Both the position numbers and the translations under genes were made by a program. The notes beneath the pieces are model-generated. The model did no database searches and was not told where the DNA came from. It saw nothing but the letters and a program-made list of their open reading frames with translations. From Acerihabitans arboris (GTDB taxonomy: Bacteria > Pseudomonadota > Gammaproteobacteria > Enterobacterales > Enterobacteriaceae): a DNA stretch of 64,000 nucleotides. The stretch spans positions 229,583 to 293,582 of the forward strand of contig NZ_WUBS01000006.1 of assembly GCF_010131535.1 (NCBI RefSeq). The letters run 5' to 3'. Shown here in pieces: positions 1 to 9,000 of the stretch (position 1 is its first letter; every line of letters begins with the position of its first letter).

Positions 1-384
1 GAGCATTATTACGCCACCCGGGATCCGGCTACCTTCGAGCAACTGAAAAGCACCTTTGATCTGATCATCTGCACCGTCGGGACGGAAATTGACTGGGGCG
101 CCTATCTGTCGTTATTAAAAATCGACGGTACCATGGTGCTGGTCGGCCTGCCGGAAAACAAGGTGCCGCTGCATGCCGCGGCCCTGATCGGCGGACGTCG
201 CCGCCTGGCTGGATCGGGCATCGGCTCCATCAAGGAAACCCAGGAGATGCTTGATTTTTGCGGTGAACATAATATTGTGTCTGATATCGAAAAAATCAAC
301 ATCGAGCAGATTAACGACGCTTACGAGCGTGTGGTTAAAAGCGATGTGCGATATCGGTTCGTCATTGATATGGCCTCCTTGTAA
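1..384 (+). CDS. Zinc-type NADP-dependent alcohol dehydrogenase, YahK/CAD-like (3' end only)
   Basis: This frame is open from the first base and stops at 382-384, so only the C-terminal 127 residues are present. The visible part is the end of the Rossmann domain and the returning catalytic-domain strand of a cinnamyl-alcohol-dehydrogenase-like MDR enzyme. The stretches KIDGTMVLVGLPE, GSGIGSIKETQEMLDFC and DVRYRFVIDM closely resemble the C-terminus of E. coli YahK. Family members reduce aldehydes with NADPH in the cytoplasm, and their catalytic zinc ligands lie upstream of this window. A strong intrinsic terminator follows at 433-456, so this is the last gene of its transcript. The physiological aldehyde is unknown. 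Confidence 0.9.
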   Translation, partial: EHYYATRDPATFEQLKSTFDLIICTVGTEIDWGAYLSLLKIDGTMVLVGLPENKVPLHAAALIGGRRRLAGSGIGSIKETQEMLDFCGEHNIVSDIEKINIEQINDAYERVVKSDVRYRFVIDMASL

Positions 385-687
385 TCGCAAAAAATAGCTA
401 AACGCTATCCATCAGATATATTCAGTAAATTCAAATGCGCTTCGGCGCATTTTTTTGTGTGGCTGGCCTAGCTTGGCTGCAAAATCGCCGTTCATTTACC
501 CGCATGAATAATCAGGTTTTTACCGCGCGCCTGATTAATTCCGGCAAGGCTCAAGCAAGACTGTTTTTTCATCTCTGGCGTGCTAGCATGTAATATAGAT
601 TTACCGACCGCGCCTGACGTAATAAGACATCATGGCATTTGTAAAAACGTTGTTTCATTTTTATGCGGTATCCGGCAGGAGCAGACC
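385..687. other. Intergenic region between the ADH terminator and dcp
   Basis: About 300 bases without a convincing gene. It holds the terminator at 433-456 and then the presumed dcp promoter and leader. The open frame upstream of the dcp start (from 580) shows no family-like residues and is treated as non-coding. Confidence 0.6.
433..456 (+). terminator. Rho-independent terminator after the alcohol dehydrogenase
   Basis: An 8-bp perfect stem (AAATGCGC / GCGCATTT) closed by a TTCG tetraloop runs straight into a T-tract. This is the classical intrinsic terminator layout, about 50 bases after the stop codon. Confidence 0.9.
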
Positions 688-2748
688 ATGCGTAATAATC
701 ATCTCCAGCAGAAAAATCCTTTTTATCAGCCCAGTCCATTGCCCTTTCAGGCGCCGCAATTTGACCGTATCCAGGAAAGCGATTATTCACCCGCTATCGA
801 TGAGGGTATTCGTTTATATCTCGCCGAGGTTGATCATATCGCCAGGCGGGACGACGAGCCTACCTTCGAGAATACCTATGTTGCGCTGGAACGTTCCGGC
901 GCATTATTGAAGCGGGTAACCAGCGTATTTGGCGCCATGACCTCCGCCAATACCAGCGATACGCTGCAGCGCATCGATGAGGAACAATCACCGAAACTGG
1001 CCGCCATGGATGATGCCGTTAAATTCAACGGCCGATTATTCCACCGTCTGCAAAGGGTATACAACCAGCGGGAAACGCTCGGTATTTCCGCCGAATCCCG
1101 TCGGCTTATCGAGGTAACCTACCAGCGTTTTGTCCTGGCCGGCGCGCGGTTATCCGAACCACAAAAAAAACGGCTCTCGGCGCTGAACCAGGAAGCGGCC
1201 AGGTTAAGCACGCAGTTTTCCCATCGCCTGCTGGATGCCACCAAACGGGGCGCGCTGCAGGTAACGGATGTGGCGCAGCTGGACGGATTGTCAGCGGAAG
1301 AAATCCTGGCGGCGCGACTGGCGGCGGGCGAGCGCAATCTTGACGACCGGTGGCTGCTGGTGCTGCAGAACACCACCCAGCAGCCGCAGTTGCAGACGCT
1401 GGAACGCCGCGATACGCGCCAGGCCCTGTTTGGCGCCTCGACGTCGCGGGCGGAGAAGGGCGATGAAAACGACACCCGTGATCTCATCATCAGGCTTGCC
1501 CAGGTACGCGCCGAACAGGCCAGCCTACTGGGCTTTGCCGATTATGCCACCTGGACGCTACAGGATCAGATGGCTAAGACCCCGGCGGCGGCGCTGGATT
1601 TCATGACCCGGATTGTGCCGGCAGCCACCGCGCGGGCCGGGCGGGAAGCCGCCGATATCCAGGCCCTGATAGACAGCGGGCAGGAACCCTTTATCCTGGC
1701 CGCCTGGGATTGGCAATTTTATGCCGATCGGGTGCGCAAGATGAAATACGATCTTGATGACGCGCAGATCAGGCCCTATTTTGCGCTGGACCGGGTACTG
1801 GAACAGGGGGTATTTTATGCGGCGGGGCTACTCTACGGCATTAAACTGAAACCCCGTACCGATATCCCGGTTTACCACCCGGACGTGAGCGTCTATGAAG
1901 TATTTGATAAAGACGGCGTTCCCATGGCGCTGTTTTATACCGATTATTTCCAGCGCGATAACAAAGGCGGCGGGGCGTGGATGGGCAATTTTGTCGATCA
2001 ATCCCTGCTGCTGGACACCCGGCCCGTTATCTATAATGTCGCCAATTTTGCCAAACCAGCGGCGGGCCAGCCCGCGTTATTGTCTTGGGATGAGGTCGTC
2101 ACGCTGTTCCATGAATTTGGCCATACCTTGCATGGGCTGTTTGCCGCCCAGGAATATCCCAGCCTCTCCGGTACGTCTACACCCCGGGATTTTGTCGAAT
2201 TCCCGTCCCAGTTTAATGAGCATTGGGCTGACGAACCGCGCGTATTCGCCAATTATGCCAGGCATTATCAAACCGGCTATCCCATGCCCGCGGATTTATT
2301 AACCAAAATTGAAAATGCCTCACGCTTTAATAAAGGGTATGAAATGACTGAACTGCTGGCGGCGGCGCTGATGGATATGCGCTGGCATACCTTGGGCGCC
2401 GGCCAGCCGGAGCAAAAGGTGGACGCATTCGAAGCCGCCGCGCTGGCTGAATTCAAGATTAATTTGCCTTACGTCCCGCCGCGCTATCGCTCCAGTTATT
2501 TCCAGCATATTTGGGGCGGAGGTTATGCGGCCGGTTATTATGCCTATCTATGGACACAGATGTTGGCGGACGACGCATATGAAGGCTTTAAGGAGCAGGG
2601 CGGCCTAACGGCGCGGAACGGGCAGCGTTTTCGCGACGCGGTGTTATCCAAAGGCAACAGCCAGGATTTATCCAAGGTGTACAGGGATTGGCGTGGGAAG
2701 GAACCCGAGATAGAGCCGATGCTGGTCAATCGCGGTTTGCAAGAATAA
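688..2748 (+). CDS. dcp: Peptidyl-dipeptidase Dcp (M3 metallopeptidase)
   Basis: Dcp removes dipeptides from the C-terminus of oligopeptides during peptide turnover. The 686-residue product matches the usual Dcp length (about 680). The zinc-binding HEXXH motif is visible as HEFGHTLHG near residue 475, in VTLFHEFGHTLHGLF, followed by a downstream Glu region (PSQFNEHW) typical of M3 enzymes. The frame extends upstream to 580. The ATG at 688 was chosen because it follows a purine-rich GGCAGGAGCAG, and family similarity begins there (NPFYQPSPLPFQAPQFDRI). No signal peptide is visible, consistent with a cytoplasmic enzyme. It appears monocistronic, with yjbD facing it on the other strand. Confidence 0.95.
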   Translation: MRNNHLQQKNPFYQPSPLPFQAPQFDRIQESDYSPAIDEGIRLYLAEVDHIARRDDEPTFENTYVALERSGALLKRVTSVFGAMTSANTSDTLQRIDEEQSPKLAAMDDAVKFNGRLFHRLQRVYNQRETLGISAESRRLIEVTYQRFVLAGARLSEPQKKRLSALNQEAARLSTQFSHRLLDATKRGALQVTDVAQLDGLSAEEILAARLAAGERNLDDRWLLVLQNTTQQPQLQTLERRDTRQALFGASTSRAEKGDENDTRDLIIRLAQVRAEQASLLGFADYATWTLQDQMAKTPAAALDFMTRIVPAATARAGREAADIQALIDSGQEPFILAAWDWQFYADRVRKMKYDLDDAQIRPYFALDRVLEQGVFYAAGLLYGIKLKPRTDIPVYHPDVSVYEVFDKDGVPMALFYTDYFQRDNKGGGAWMGNFVDQSLLLDTRPVIYNVANFAKPAAGQPALLSWDEVVTLFHEFGHTLHGLFAAQEYPSLSGTSTPRDFVEFPSQFNEHWADEPRVFANYARHYQTGYPMPADLLTKIENASRFNKGYEMTELLAAALMDMRWHTLGAGQPEQKVDAFEAAALAEFKINLPYVPPRYRSSYFQHIWGGGYAAGYYAYLWTQMLADDAYEGFKEQGGLTARNGQRFRDAVLSKGNSQDLSKVYRDWRGKEPEIEPMLVNRGLQE

Positions 2749-2813
2749 ATATCTCACCAGGAGCGGGGGAGATCCTCGCCCTGATTGATTAAAAAATGTT
2801 TTAAAACAATATA

Positions 2814-3086
2814 TTATCGTTTTCCTCGCGAATGCATGTTCGCGGTCCATTCATAGGTTGCTGAAATATCCGGCTTGAGTTTTTTCTGTCTTTTGACGAC
2901 CCTGATCTGTTTCGCGATGATTTCTCGCTCGGCCATGAGCTGGGCGATATAATCATCTTTGATGTGGTTGGTTTCCGAATTGGAAAGCGGCAGTCCTTTT
3001 GCCTTTTTTGCCTGGTCGAGCAGTGTCTTAAGTTGGCGTTGTTCGCTTTCCGTCATGTCTTGCTGCGTCAGCTTGGGAATGAGCAT
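2814..3086 (-). CDS. yjbD: YjbD family protein (DUF3811)
   Basis: A 90-residue, highly charged, probably helical protein of unknown function. It is collinear with E. coli YjbD, which is also 90 residues: LTQQDMTESEQRQLKTLLDQ, SNSETNHIKDDYI and the C-terminal YEWTANMHSRGKR have clear counterparts. The open frame extends upstream to 3188, but similarity starts at the ATG complementary to 3084-3086, so that start is used. The many Lys, Arg and Glu residues suggest a soluble, possibly nucleic-acid-associated protein, but nothing in the sequence proves it. It converges on dcp with a 65-base gap. Confidence 0.85.
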   Translation of the reverse strand: MLIPKLTQQDMTESEQRQLKTLLDQAKKAKGLPLSNSETNHIKDDYIAQLMAEREIIAKQIRVVKRQKKLKPDISATYEWTANMHSRGKR

Positions 3087-3845
3087 AAATGTCGGCCTGA
3101 AAATGGAAAGGACTATCATTGTAAAGGAAAGTGGGCCACGTCTCAGTAAAAACCTCACATTAATGTTCAATCTTCCTTCAGTGAACACTTAATAATCATA
3201 TGATGGTATCCAAGTTTGGCCTACGCTCATGCTGATGTCAGGGACCAGCTAGACGGGACAGCCTTTAAATTTTTCATCTTGTTCAGCTTGAAATCGGATG
3301 GAGCCTAGCGGCCGCAATGACCCAGATTTCACGTAGCGCGATCAAAAAGAGAGAGTGATTCTGAATGACGTAACGGCATTTGTGCACGACATGCAGGTGT
3401 TAGAAAAGAAACTGCGCCAGCGGACGGTTCGGCATGACAGCACAGCCCGGTAAACTGATACACGTATGCAATCATGGGTAAAGCGTATGAAGACAATCTG
3501 CCGGCACATGCGCAGTGGTGAATCCCGCAAAATCAGGCTCAGCGCCATGATTACTCGTCAATAGACAGATTCCGCCTAGGCTAACCTAGGTGCGTATAAT
3601 GTATATTATGTTAAATGACATCCGGCGTACCGTTACTTCATCAAGCCCTTTCTCCTGGTTCGATACCGGTGGCATCGGCCTCGATATCTTCATCGAACAG
3701 CCCGCGCTACCCCTCCTGTAAGATATGAGTGCCTTTCAGAGTTTAACCATCTTGACTCCATAGCGGGCAGATGCCAATTTTGATCATTTGCCTGCTGAAG
3801 AAATGCATATGCAATTAACCGCCGTATTTATTTGAGGATGACGTT
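3087..3845. other. Non-coding region, possibly containing decayed genes
   Basis: About 760 bases without a supportable gene between yjbD and gapC. Several short frames on both strands are interrupted by stops and none shows a recognised family. A short inverted motif with two CCTAGG palindromes lies near 3577-3592, directly before a TATAAT-like AT stretch. The last 60 bases are the gapC leader. The patchwork of short broken frames could be relics of lost genes, but I could not identify a parent. Confidence 0.4.
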
Positions 3846-4847
3846 ATGAAAAAGATTGGTATTAATGGCTTTGGCCGCATTGGACGTCTGGTGTTACGCC
3901 GCATTCTGGAAACCCACAGCGATGTTGAGATTGTCGCCATCAACGACCTCACCTCGCCTAAGGTACTGGCCTATTTGTTAAAGCATGATTCCAGCTATCG
4001 TAATTTTGCCGGCACGGTGGATTACACCGACGATGCAATTATCGTTAACGATAAAAAAATCATCGTCTATGCCGAAAAAGACGCCAAAAATATCCCATGG
4101 GGCACGCTTGGCGTGGAAATTGTGGTTGAGTCTACCGGGTTTTATGCCTCCGGCGAAAAAGCGCAGGCCCATCTGGACGCGGGGGCGAAAAAAGTGCTGA
4201 TTTCCGCACCGGCCGGGGATATGAAAACCATTGTTTTTAATGTCAACTGCGACACCATCACGGCGGAAGACCAGATTCTTTCCGTCGCGTCCTGCACCAC
4301 CAACTGCCTGGCGCCGATGGCAAAAGTGCTGTCTGACAGTTTTGGCGTTAAGGTGGGCACCATGACCACCATCCACGCCTACACCGGCACCCAGTCATTG
4401 GTTGACGGACCGCGCGGCAAAGACCTGCGCGCCTCGCGCGCGGCGGCGGCGAATATTATACCCCATACCACCGGGGCGGCAAAGGCGATTGGCCTGGTAA
4501 TCCCGGAACTGAAGGGCAAGCTGAAAGGCCATGCCCAGCGCGTGCCGACGCTAACCGGTTCGGTAACGGAGCTGGTCTCGGTTCTGGAGAAAAAAGTTAC
4601 CGTCGAGCAAATCAATGACGCGATGAAAAAAGCGGCCGAAGGTAATGGATCATTTGGTTATACCGAGGAAGAAATCGTTTCTTCCGATATTGTCGGCACG
4701 CAGTTTGGCTCGGTCTTTGACGCGACCCAAACGGAAATCAGCGAAGCGGGCGATGTGCAACTGGTAAAAACCGTCTCCTGGTACGATAACGAGTATGGTT
4801 TTGTCACCCAGTTAGTGCGGGTACTGGATAAAGTGGCGGCGTACTGA
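3846..4847 (+). CDS. gapC: Glyceraldehyde-3-phosphate dehydrogenase, GapC type
   Basis: This NAD-dependent enzyme oxidises glyceraldehyde-3-phosphate to 1,3-bisphosphoglycerate in glycolysis. The 333-residue product has the N-terminal dinucleotide-binding stretch [14 protein letters not shown] and the catalytic Cys in [12 protein letters not shown] near residue 155. It also has the ATRASRAAA-type phosphate-binding region (as [20 protein letters not shown]) and the conserved C-terminal [14 protein letters not shown]. Details such as [19 protein letters not shown] and [11 protein letters not shown] match E. coli GapC better than the housekeeping GapA, so this is probably a second GAPDH. GAGGATGACGTT gives a good ribosome-binding site before the ATG. 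Expression conditions cannot be inferred. Confidence 0.93.
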   Translation: MKKIGINGFGRIGRLVLRRILETHSDVEIVAINDLTSPKVLAYLLKHDSSYRNFAGTVDYTDDAIIVNDKKIIVYAEKDAKNIPWGTLGVEIVVESTGFYASGEKAQAHLDAGAKKVLISAPAGDMKTIVFNVNCDTITAEDQILSVASCTTNCLAPMAKVLSDSFGVKVGTMTTIHAYTGTQSLVDGPRGKDLRASRAAAANIIPHTTGAAKAIGLVIPELKGKLKGHAQRVPTLTGSVTELVSVLEKKVTVEQINDAMKKAAEGNGSFGYTEEEIVSSDIVGTQFGSVFDATQTEISEAGDVQLVKTVSWYDNEYGFVTQLVRVLDKVAAY

Positions 4848-4855
4848 GTTTTCGC

Positions 4856-4908
4856 CCTCTCCCCTCTCCCCGGCCGTCTCCTTCAGGAGGGATCAAGGAG
4901 AGGGATAT
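4856..4908. terminator. Possible hairpin between convergent gapC and kdgK
   Basis: The 76-base gap between the two convergent stop codons contains CCCTCTCC near its start and GGAGAGGG near its end, which can pair, plus an inner CTCC/GGAG possibility. There is no clear T-tract, so a bidirectional terminator is only suggested. Confidence 0.4.
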
Positions 4909-4923
4909 CACCTCAAATGTAAA

Positions 4924-5946
4924 TCAGCGATTGAGACTTGCCCCGCCGCCTTTTTTCATCACCGAACGAATTTCAGATTCCTGCACCAGGTTTAAATCGC
5001 CGCTGACGGTGAGTTTCAATACGCTGGCGGCAATGGCAAAATCAATCCATTCCTGGGCGGCAAAGTTATGCAGTAGGCTGTGCATCAAGCCTGCGCCAAA
5101 CGCATCGCCCGCGGCGACGCCTTCCATCACGTGCATCTTATAGGCGGTGGATTCGTAGAACTCGCCATCTTTCAGCAGCAGGCCCATCCATTGACTGTCT
5201 TCCACGGAGTAGATATTACGCAAGACGCTGGCCACCACTTTACACCCTGGATATTTTTGCGTTACCGCCAGCATGCCTTGTTTGAAAGACTCTTTTTGGT
5301 CAATACCGCGCGACATATCGCCGTCAAAGGCGTTGATGCCGAGCGTCGCGGCAAAATCTTCGTCATTGGCGATGCAAATCTGGACATACGGCATCAATGT
5401 CGACATGACCTGCCGGGCCTTTTCGGGCGACCACATCTTGCCACGGTAATTCATATCGCAGATAACCGGGATGGCATGCGCCTGGCAATATCCACAGGCG
5501 GCGGTCACAATCTGCGCTAATTCGGTTGAAATTGCCGGGGTGATACCGGAAAAATAAAAATAATCAATACCGCTGAATACGTCATCCCAATTGAATTCTG
5601 CTTGTTTTACCTCAGCCAAAGCACTGCCGGCCCGGTCATACATTACATTAGTTGACCGTACGCTGGCCCCTTTCTCAAGGAAATAGATCCCCAGACGGTT
5701 GCCGCCACGCAATACCCTGGTGGTGTCTACGCCGTATTTACGTAAAGTAGCCAGCGCCGTCTCACCGAGCAGATTGGCCGGTAACTTGGTCAAATAAGCA
5801 ACCTCATTGCCAAGCAGTGCCAGCGATACGGCTACGTTAGCTTCGGCGCCGCCATAGGTTGCTTCAAATATATCTGACTGCATGATGCGGTTGTTGCCGG
5901 CCGGCTTCAATCGCAGCATCATTTCCCCAAACGTCAATACCTTCAT
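4924..5946 (-). CDS. kdgK: 2-keto-3-deoxygluconate kinase (PfkB family)
   Basis: A ribokinase/PfkB-family sugar kinase of 340 residues. KDG kinases phosphorylate 2-dehydro-3-deoxy-D-gluconate with ATP, feeding uronate and pectin breakdown into the Entner-Doudoroff route. The N-terminus (LTFGEMMLRLKP) and the GGAEANVAVSLALLG signature near residue 32 are typical of the KdgK subgroup, as is the YDRAGSAL substrate-loop region. The second PfkB signature is present but modified: GVAAGDAFGAGL near residue 278 keeps the catalytic Asp and anion-hole glycines but lacks the usual leading DTTGAG. The exact sugar is therefore an inference. It is a single gene, convergent with gapC, which also serves sugar catabolism. 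Confidence 0.8.
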   Translation of the reverse strand: MKVLTFGEMMLRLKPAGNNRIMQSDIFEATYGGAEANVAVSLALLGNEVAYLTKLPANLLGETALATLRKYGVDTTRVLRGGNRLGIYFLEKGASVRSTNVMYDRAGSALAEVKQAEFNWDDVFSGIDYFYFSGITPAISTELAQIVTAACGYCQAHAIPVICDMNYRGKMWSPEKARQVMSTLMPYVQICIANDEDFAATLGINAFDGDMSRGIDQKESFKQGMLAVTQKYPGCKVVASVLRNIYSVEDSQWMGLLLKDGEFYESTAYKMHVMEGVAAGDAFGAGLMHSLLHNFAAQEWIDFAIAASVLKLTVSGDLNLVQESEIRSVMKKGGGASLNR

Positions 5947-6268
5947 TTTTTACTCCGTATCTGCGGCCAAATTCACCCTGCCGTCCACCATGAGCGCTAC
6001 CTGGACAGGCCGGGCCCGTATGGCGCGTTTGCCCGACCTAAAACCACACTGACACCATGGAGATAAAAATCAAGCATTGGCAGGAAAAAAGATGCAAAAC
6101 GGCGGCAGTTGTCTGCAAATTAACCAGAAAGTCAGGCGGCAACGCGGTCGCCACGATAGGGTAAACACGCTGGCGGCGGTCCCGCTGGAGGGTGATCCGC
6201 TGGGAAAATGAATAAAATCGTCTTCCGGGGTGTTCACTACTCAACGTCACCCCTTTGAGGATTTCTTT
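5947..6268. other. Divergent promoter region between kdgK and yceI-like gene
   Basis: About 320 bases separating two divergently transcribed genes, so both promoters must lie here. Short frames are present, such as one of about 39 codons starting near 6092, but none has recognisable features. No clear repeat or structured RNA was seen. Confidence 0.5.
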
Positions 6269-6904
6269 ATGTTGCGCTTTATGTCGCTACTGACATCACT
6301 GTTGCTGAGTCTGGGCGCCAGGGCCGCGCCGGCGCATTACGACCTCAATGCGGCGGCGACTTCCGCCGTATTATCATGGAAAGTACTTGGCATGGGCAAT
6401 TCACATGCCGATGTTTCAGGCATAACCGGGCGGTTAGATCTCTATCCCCAGCAGGACATAAATGACCGCATCCAGGTCAGCATTCCGGTTCGCAATATCG
6501 ATGCCCATAACAGGATATTGACCGATGAGCTTAAAAGCCCGGTATTTTTCGATCAGGAACGCTATCCTTATGTGACATTCACCAGCACGCGGGTTGTCTC
6601 TGATGGCCAAGACCGCTACCACGTGTTCGGCTCGCTACATGTCAAGGCCATCAGCCACCCGATAATCCTTGAGGCAAAAGTGATCTCCCTTGAGGATCCG
6701 TGGACCGGTGAGCGCCATCTTACCTTTTACGCCGACACCGCCATTGAGCGATCGGCATATGATATGACACGTTATATCCCGATGGTCAGCGATCGGATCA
6801 ATATTCATATCATGATGACCCTGCCGCAACATTCGGCCGCGCCAGAAAAGCGGTCATCATCGGCCAACCGTTCTCAGCCGTCATCCTTCTCCACTTTGTC
6901 ATAG
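6269..6904 (+). CDS. YceI-family periplasmic lipocalin-like protein
   Basis: A 211-residue secreted protein of the YceI family, periplasmic beta-barrel proteins that bind long isoprenoid or amphiphilic molecules in characterised members. The N-terminus is a clear Sec signal peptide: MLRF, a hydrophobic core of Leu and Ser, then an ARA|APA-like cleavage region. The start at 6269 gives a normal signal length, although the frame opens at 6230. The mature part shows the family layout: YDLNAAATSAVLSWKV, DVSGITGRLDL, IPVRNIDAHN, LKSPVFFDQERYPYVTFTST and the C-terminal SDRINIHIMMTLP. The last 30 residues are low complexity and rich in Ser. The 3' end overlaps the convergent DUF3750 gene by 31 bases. 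Confidence 0.88.
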   Translation: MLRFMSLLTSLLLSLGARAAPAHYDLNAAATSAVLSWKVLGMGNSHADVSGITGRLDLYPQQDINDRIQVSIPVRNIDAHNRILTDELKSPVFFDQERYPYVTFTSTRVVSDGQDRYHVFGSLHVKAISHPIILEAKVISLEDPWTGERHLTFYADTAIERSAYDMTRYIPMVSDRINIHIMMTLPQHSAAPEKRSSSANRSQPSSFSTLS

Positions 6905-7647
6905 CCCAGCCGGCCGATAAAAGGTAAACGCAGCGCCGGAGATTTAAAATCCACGCCCATATTCAACCCTAAAATATTAATCTCGACGCCCTCTTCCACG
7001 CCCAGGGTTAAACCGAGCAACCCGAGTAACGATAGCTGCAAGCCAGAGCCTGACGGGGGTAAGCCAATCGGATGCGTTAATGACCGGAAATCCTTGCCGA
7101 TGGCGTTGGCCGGCAGATCCAGCCTGAGTTCAGGCACTTCCCTGCCGATATGGGCCAGAAAGGTATTGCTGTTGGGGCCGGGCCAACTGCGGTAGGTATG
7201 CCCATAGGGGTAATCCCCTATCGCGGCCTCGATGCGCGGGATCATGGCCTCGGCATGCGCGCCGCGGTGATCCGCCAATAGCCGTGGCCTTGAGCCAAAC
7301 CAGTAGCCATCGGAGATCTGGTAGTTACGGCGAACAACATTATCGCCGCCCCAGCCTATGACCTCGTATCGGCTGTAGCGGGTTGATCCCGCCTGCTTGA
7401 AAATAATCCAGGGATGGACTGCCACCAGGCCCCGCCAGCCATAGGTGGGCGCGGCATAGATTTGCACTATCGCGATATGGGCGAATCGTACCGGATCCGG
7501 CGCAATCCCGGCGGAATCACGGCGGGCCGTCGTCCAGCTTTGACTGGCGAATATCTCCCCGCTCTGCGTCGCCTTGGCCAAACTTTGCCCGAACGACAGC
7601 AGCAGTACGCAAATAAAACCAATACTTAACGCTTTAAAGACAATCAT
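6874..7647 (-). CDS. DUF3750 domain protein, secreted
   Basis: A 257-residue protein of unknown function. The first 25 residues (MIVFKALSIGFICVLLLSFG...SLAKA) form a probable Sec signal peptide. The body has features I associate with the DUF3750 family: a conserved central region with VHPWIIFK, SRYEVIGWGGDNVVR, WFGSRPRLLADHRG and YPYGHTYRSWPGPNSNTF. The invariant-looking His, Trp, Asn and Pro residues suggest an enzyme-like pocket, but no reaction is known to me. Most of this gene does not overlap the yceI-like gene; only the 31-base 3' tails do. The downstream neighbour in transcription order is the yceI-like gene on the opposite strand, so this is the end of its operon. Confidence 0.75.
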   Translation of the reverse strand: MIVFKALSIGFICVLLLSFGQSLAKATQSGEIFASQSWTTARRDSAGIAPDPVRFAHIAIVQIYAAPTYGWRGLVAVHPWIIFKQAGSTRYSRYEVIGWGGDNVVRRNYQISDGYWFGSRPRLLADHRGAHAEAMIPRIEAAIGDYPYGHTYRSWPGPNSNTFLAHIGREVPELRLDLPANAIGKDFRSLTHPIGLPPSGSGLQLSLLGLLGLTLGVEEGVEINILGLNMGVDFKSPALRLPFIGRLGYDKVEKDDG

Positions 7648-7681
7648 ATACCCTTCCTACGCAGGCTTTACATGAAGGACG

Positions 7682-7696
7682 GCCCCTGGGAGGGGC
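7682..7696 (-). terminator. Short hairpin after the EEP-fold gene
   Basis: GCCCCT/AGGGGC separated by three bases forms a 6-bp GC-rich stem immediately next to the stop codon of the EEP gene on the minus strand. There is no T-tract, so the terminator role is only possible. Confidence 0.3.
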
Positions 7697-7697
7697 G

Positions 7698-8810
7698 CTA
7701 GAGATCAATGTCGACCCAGAGCGCGCCGTGGTCCGAGCCGGCTTCCGCGGGACGGGTAAGTTCGTCGTAGGTATCCCATTTCCTGGGCCGCACGCCGGGC
7801 CACATGCCTTTGCGAAAAACGCCCCCGGCCTGAACCCTGGCATAGAGCGCGGGGGATAACAGCATATAATCTATCTTGTTGGCGGCGGCGCATGCGCCGA
7901 AGGTGCCGGGATAACCGCCGTTATCGAAGGCGGGATGCAGGAAGATATCCTTGAGCGATGTCCCGGCGATCAGCGGCGTTAACGGCGCGCTATCGGGGGT
8001 GTCGTTGAAATCGCCGATCACGGCGATATATTCGGCGCCGGCCTGGAGAAGACCCGCGTAAATCACGGCTATACGTTCCGCCTGCGCCCGGCGTTTGGCG
8101 TCCGATGCCGCCTTGCCGCCATAGCCTTTGCTTTTCAGGTGATTGACCAGTACCAGCAGCCGGGCGCCCCCGGCGGTGGTGATTTCGAACTCCGGACAGT
8201 CGCGCGAGAAGACGGCTTCGCCGTTTGGCAAACGATCGTCGACATGGCTGCGCATGGCGCCAATCGGATAGCCGTCCCGGCTCATCAGGCCGACATCGAT
8301 GCCGCGCTCGTCATTGCCGTCGATGACCATTACATGGCGAAACGGCGCGCCACCGACGGCCGGTACAATTTCCAGGTTAAAGGCCGACAATACCGGACGG
8401 CTCTCAGCCTCCACCACGCCGAGGACATCCGCCCCGAGGTCATTCATCACCCGTGCCGTATTGCGCATGGCAAACTCGTTAATCGGCGCGTCCCGCAGTT
8501 CCAGCGAGCCCACCCAGTCGGCGCGGCCGGCGGCGGTAATTTCTATGCCGCCCGTTTTTGGCCGCTTCAGCAGGCCGCCGCGGTTGCGTCGCAGGATGAC
8601 AAAAGGGCCGGTGTCCGATTTTTCCAGGCCAAGCTTTATGATAAGCCCGGCCATGTTCTTTTTAGCGTCGTCACCATAGTTCACCTGGCCAAGCAGGCTG
8701 TTAAGCGCCGCGAAGCTTTCCAGCACCGGACGCCCCTCCGCCCAGGTCTCAAGGTTCATCGCCTTGGCGCGGTCGAATAGATTTTCGACATTATAAACGG
8801 CTAGTCGCAT
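7698..8810 (-). CDS. Endonuclease/exonuclease/phosphatase (EEP) superfamily protein
   Basis: A 370-residue enzyme with the EEP (DNase I-like) active-site set. Visible motifs are YNVENLF at the N-terminus (metal-site Asn), VVEAE (metal-site Glu), NHLKSKGYG (catalytic His region), IGDFNDTPDS (catalytic Asp/Asn) and the C-terminal GSDHGALW (catalytic His). The full set implies a working Mg-dependent phosphodiesterase or phosphatase; the substrate may be nucleic acid, lipid or a small phosphate and cannot be told. No signal peptide is present. The frame runs back to 9101 into the SDR gene. The start used is the second of two consecutive ATGs, which puts AGGAG at a normal distance; the first (8813) is possible. 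Confidence 0.8.
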   Translation of the reverse strand: MRLAVYNVENLFDRAKAMNLETWAEGRPVLESFAALNSLLGQVNYGDDAKKNMAGLIIKLGLEKSDTGPFVILRRNRGGLLKRPKTGGIEITAAGRADWVGSLELRDAPINEFAMRNTARVMNDLGADVLGVVEAESRPVLSAFNLEIVPAVGGAPFRHVMVIDGNDERGIDVGLMSRDGYPIGAMRSHVDDRLPNGEAVFSRDCPEFEITTAGGARLLVLVNHLKSKGYGGKAASDAKRRAQAERIAVIYAGLLQAGAEYIAVIGDFNDTPDSAPLTPLIAGTSLKDIFLHPAFDNGGYPGTFGACAAANKIDYMLLSPALYARVQAGGVFRKGMWPGVRPRKWDTYDELTRPAEAGSDHGALWVDIDL

Positions 8811-9000
8811 CATTTTCTCCTTAGTGACCCCGGTCGGGCTGTATCCGGGAGGTTTACATTGTATTAATGCAAATCCAAATAAGTAAATGCAACTGACATC
8901 AAAGAGTGAACCCGGTATAAAGATTCCCTTATAGAGACATCCTGGCGTCCATAATCGCGTCGATACCGCTTGGGACGCGAAAAAGCAGCGGTGATTTATA

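Noticed and set aside
3577..3592. Two CCTAGG palindromes in close succession
   Set aside because: CTAG is rare in enterobacteria, but with only two copies and no associated gene I cannot assign a role.
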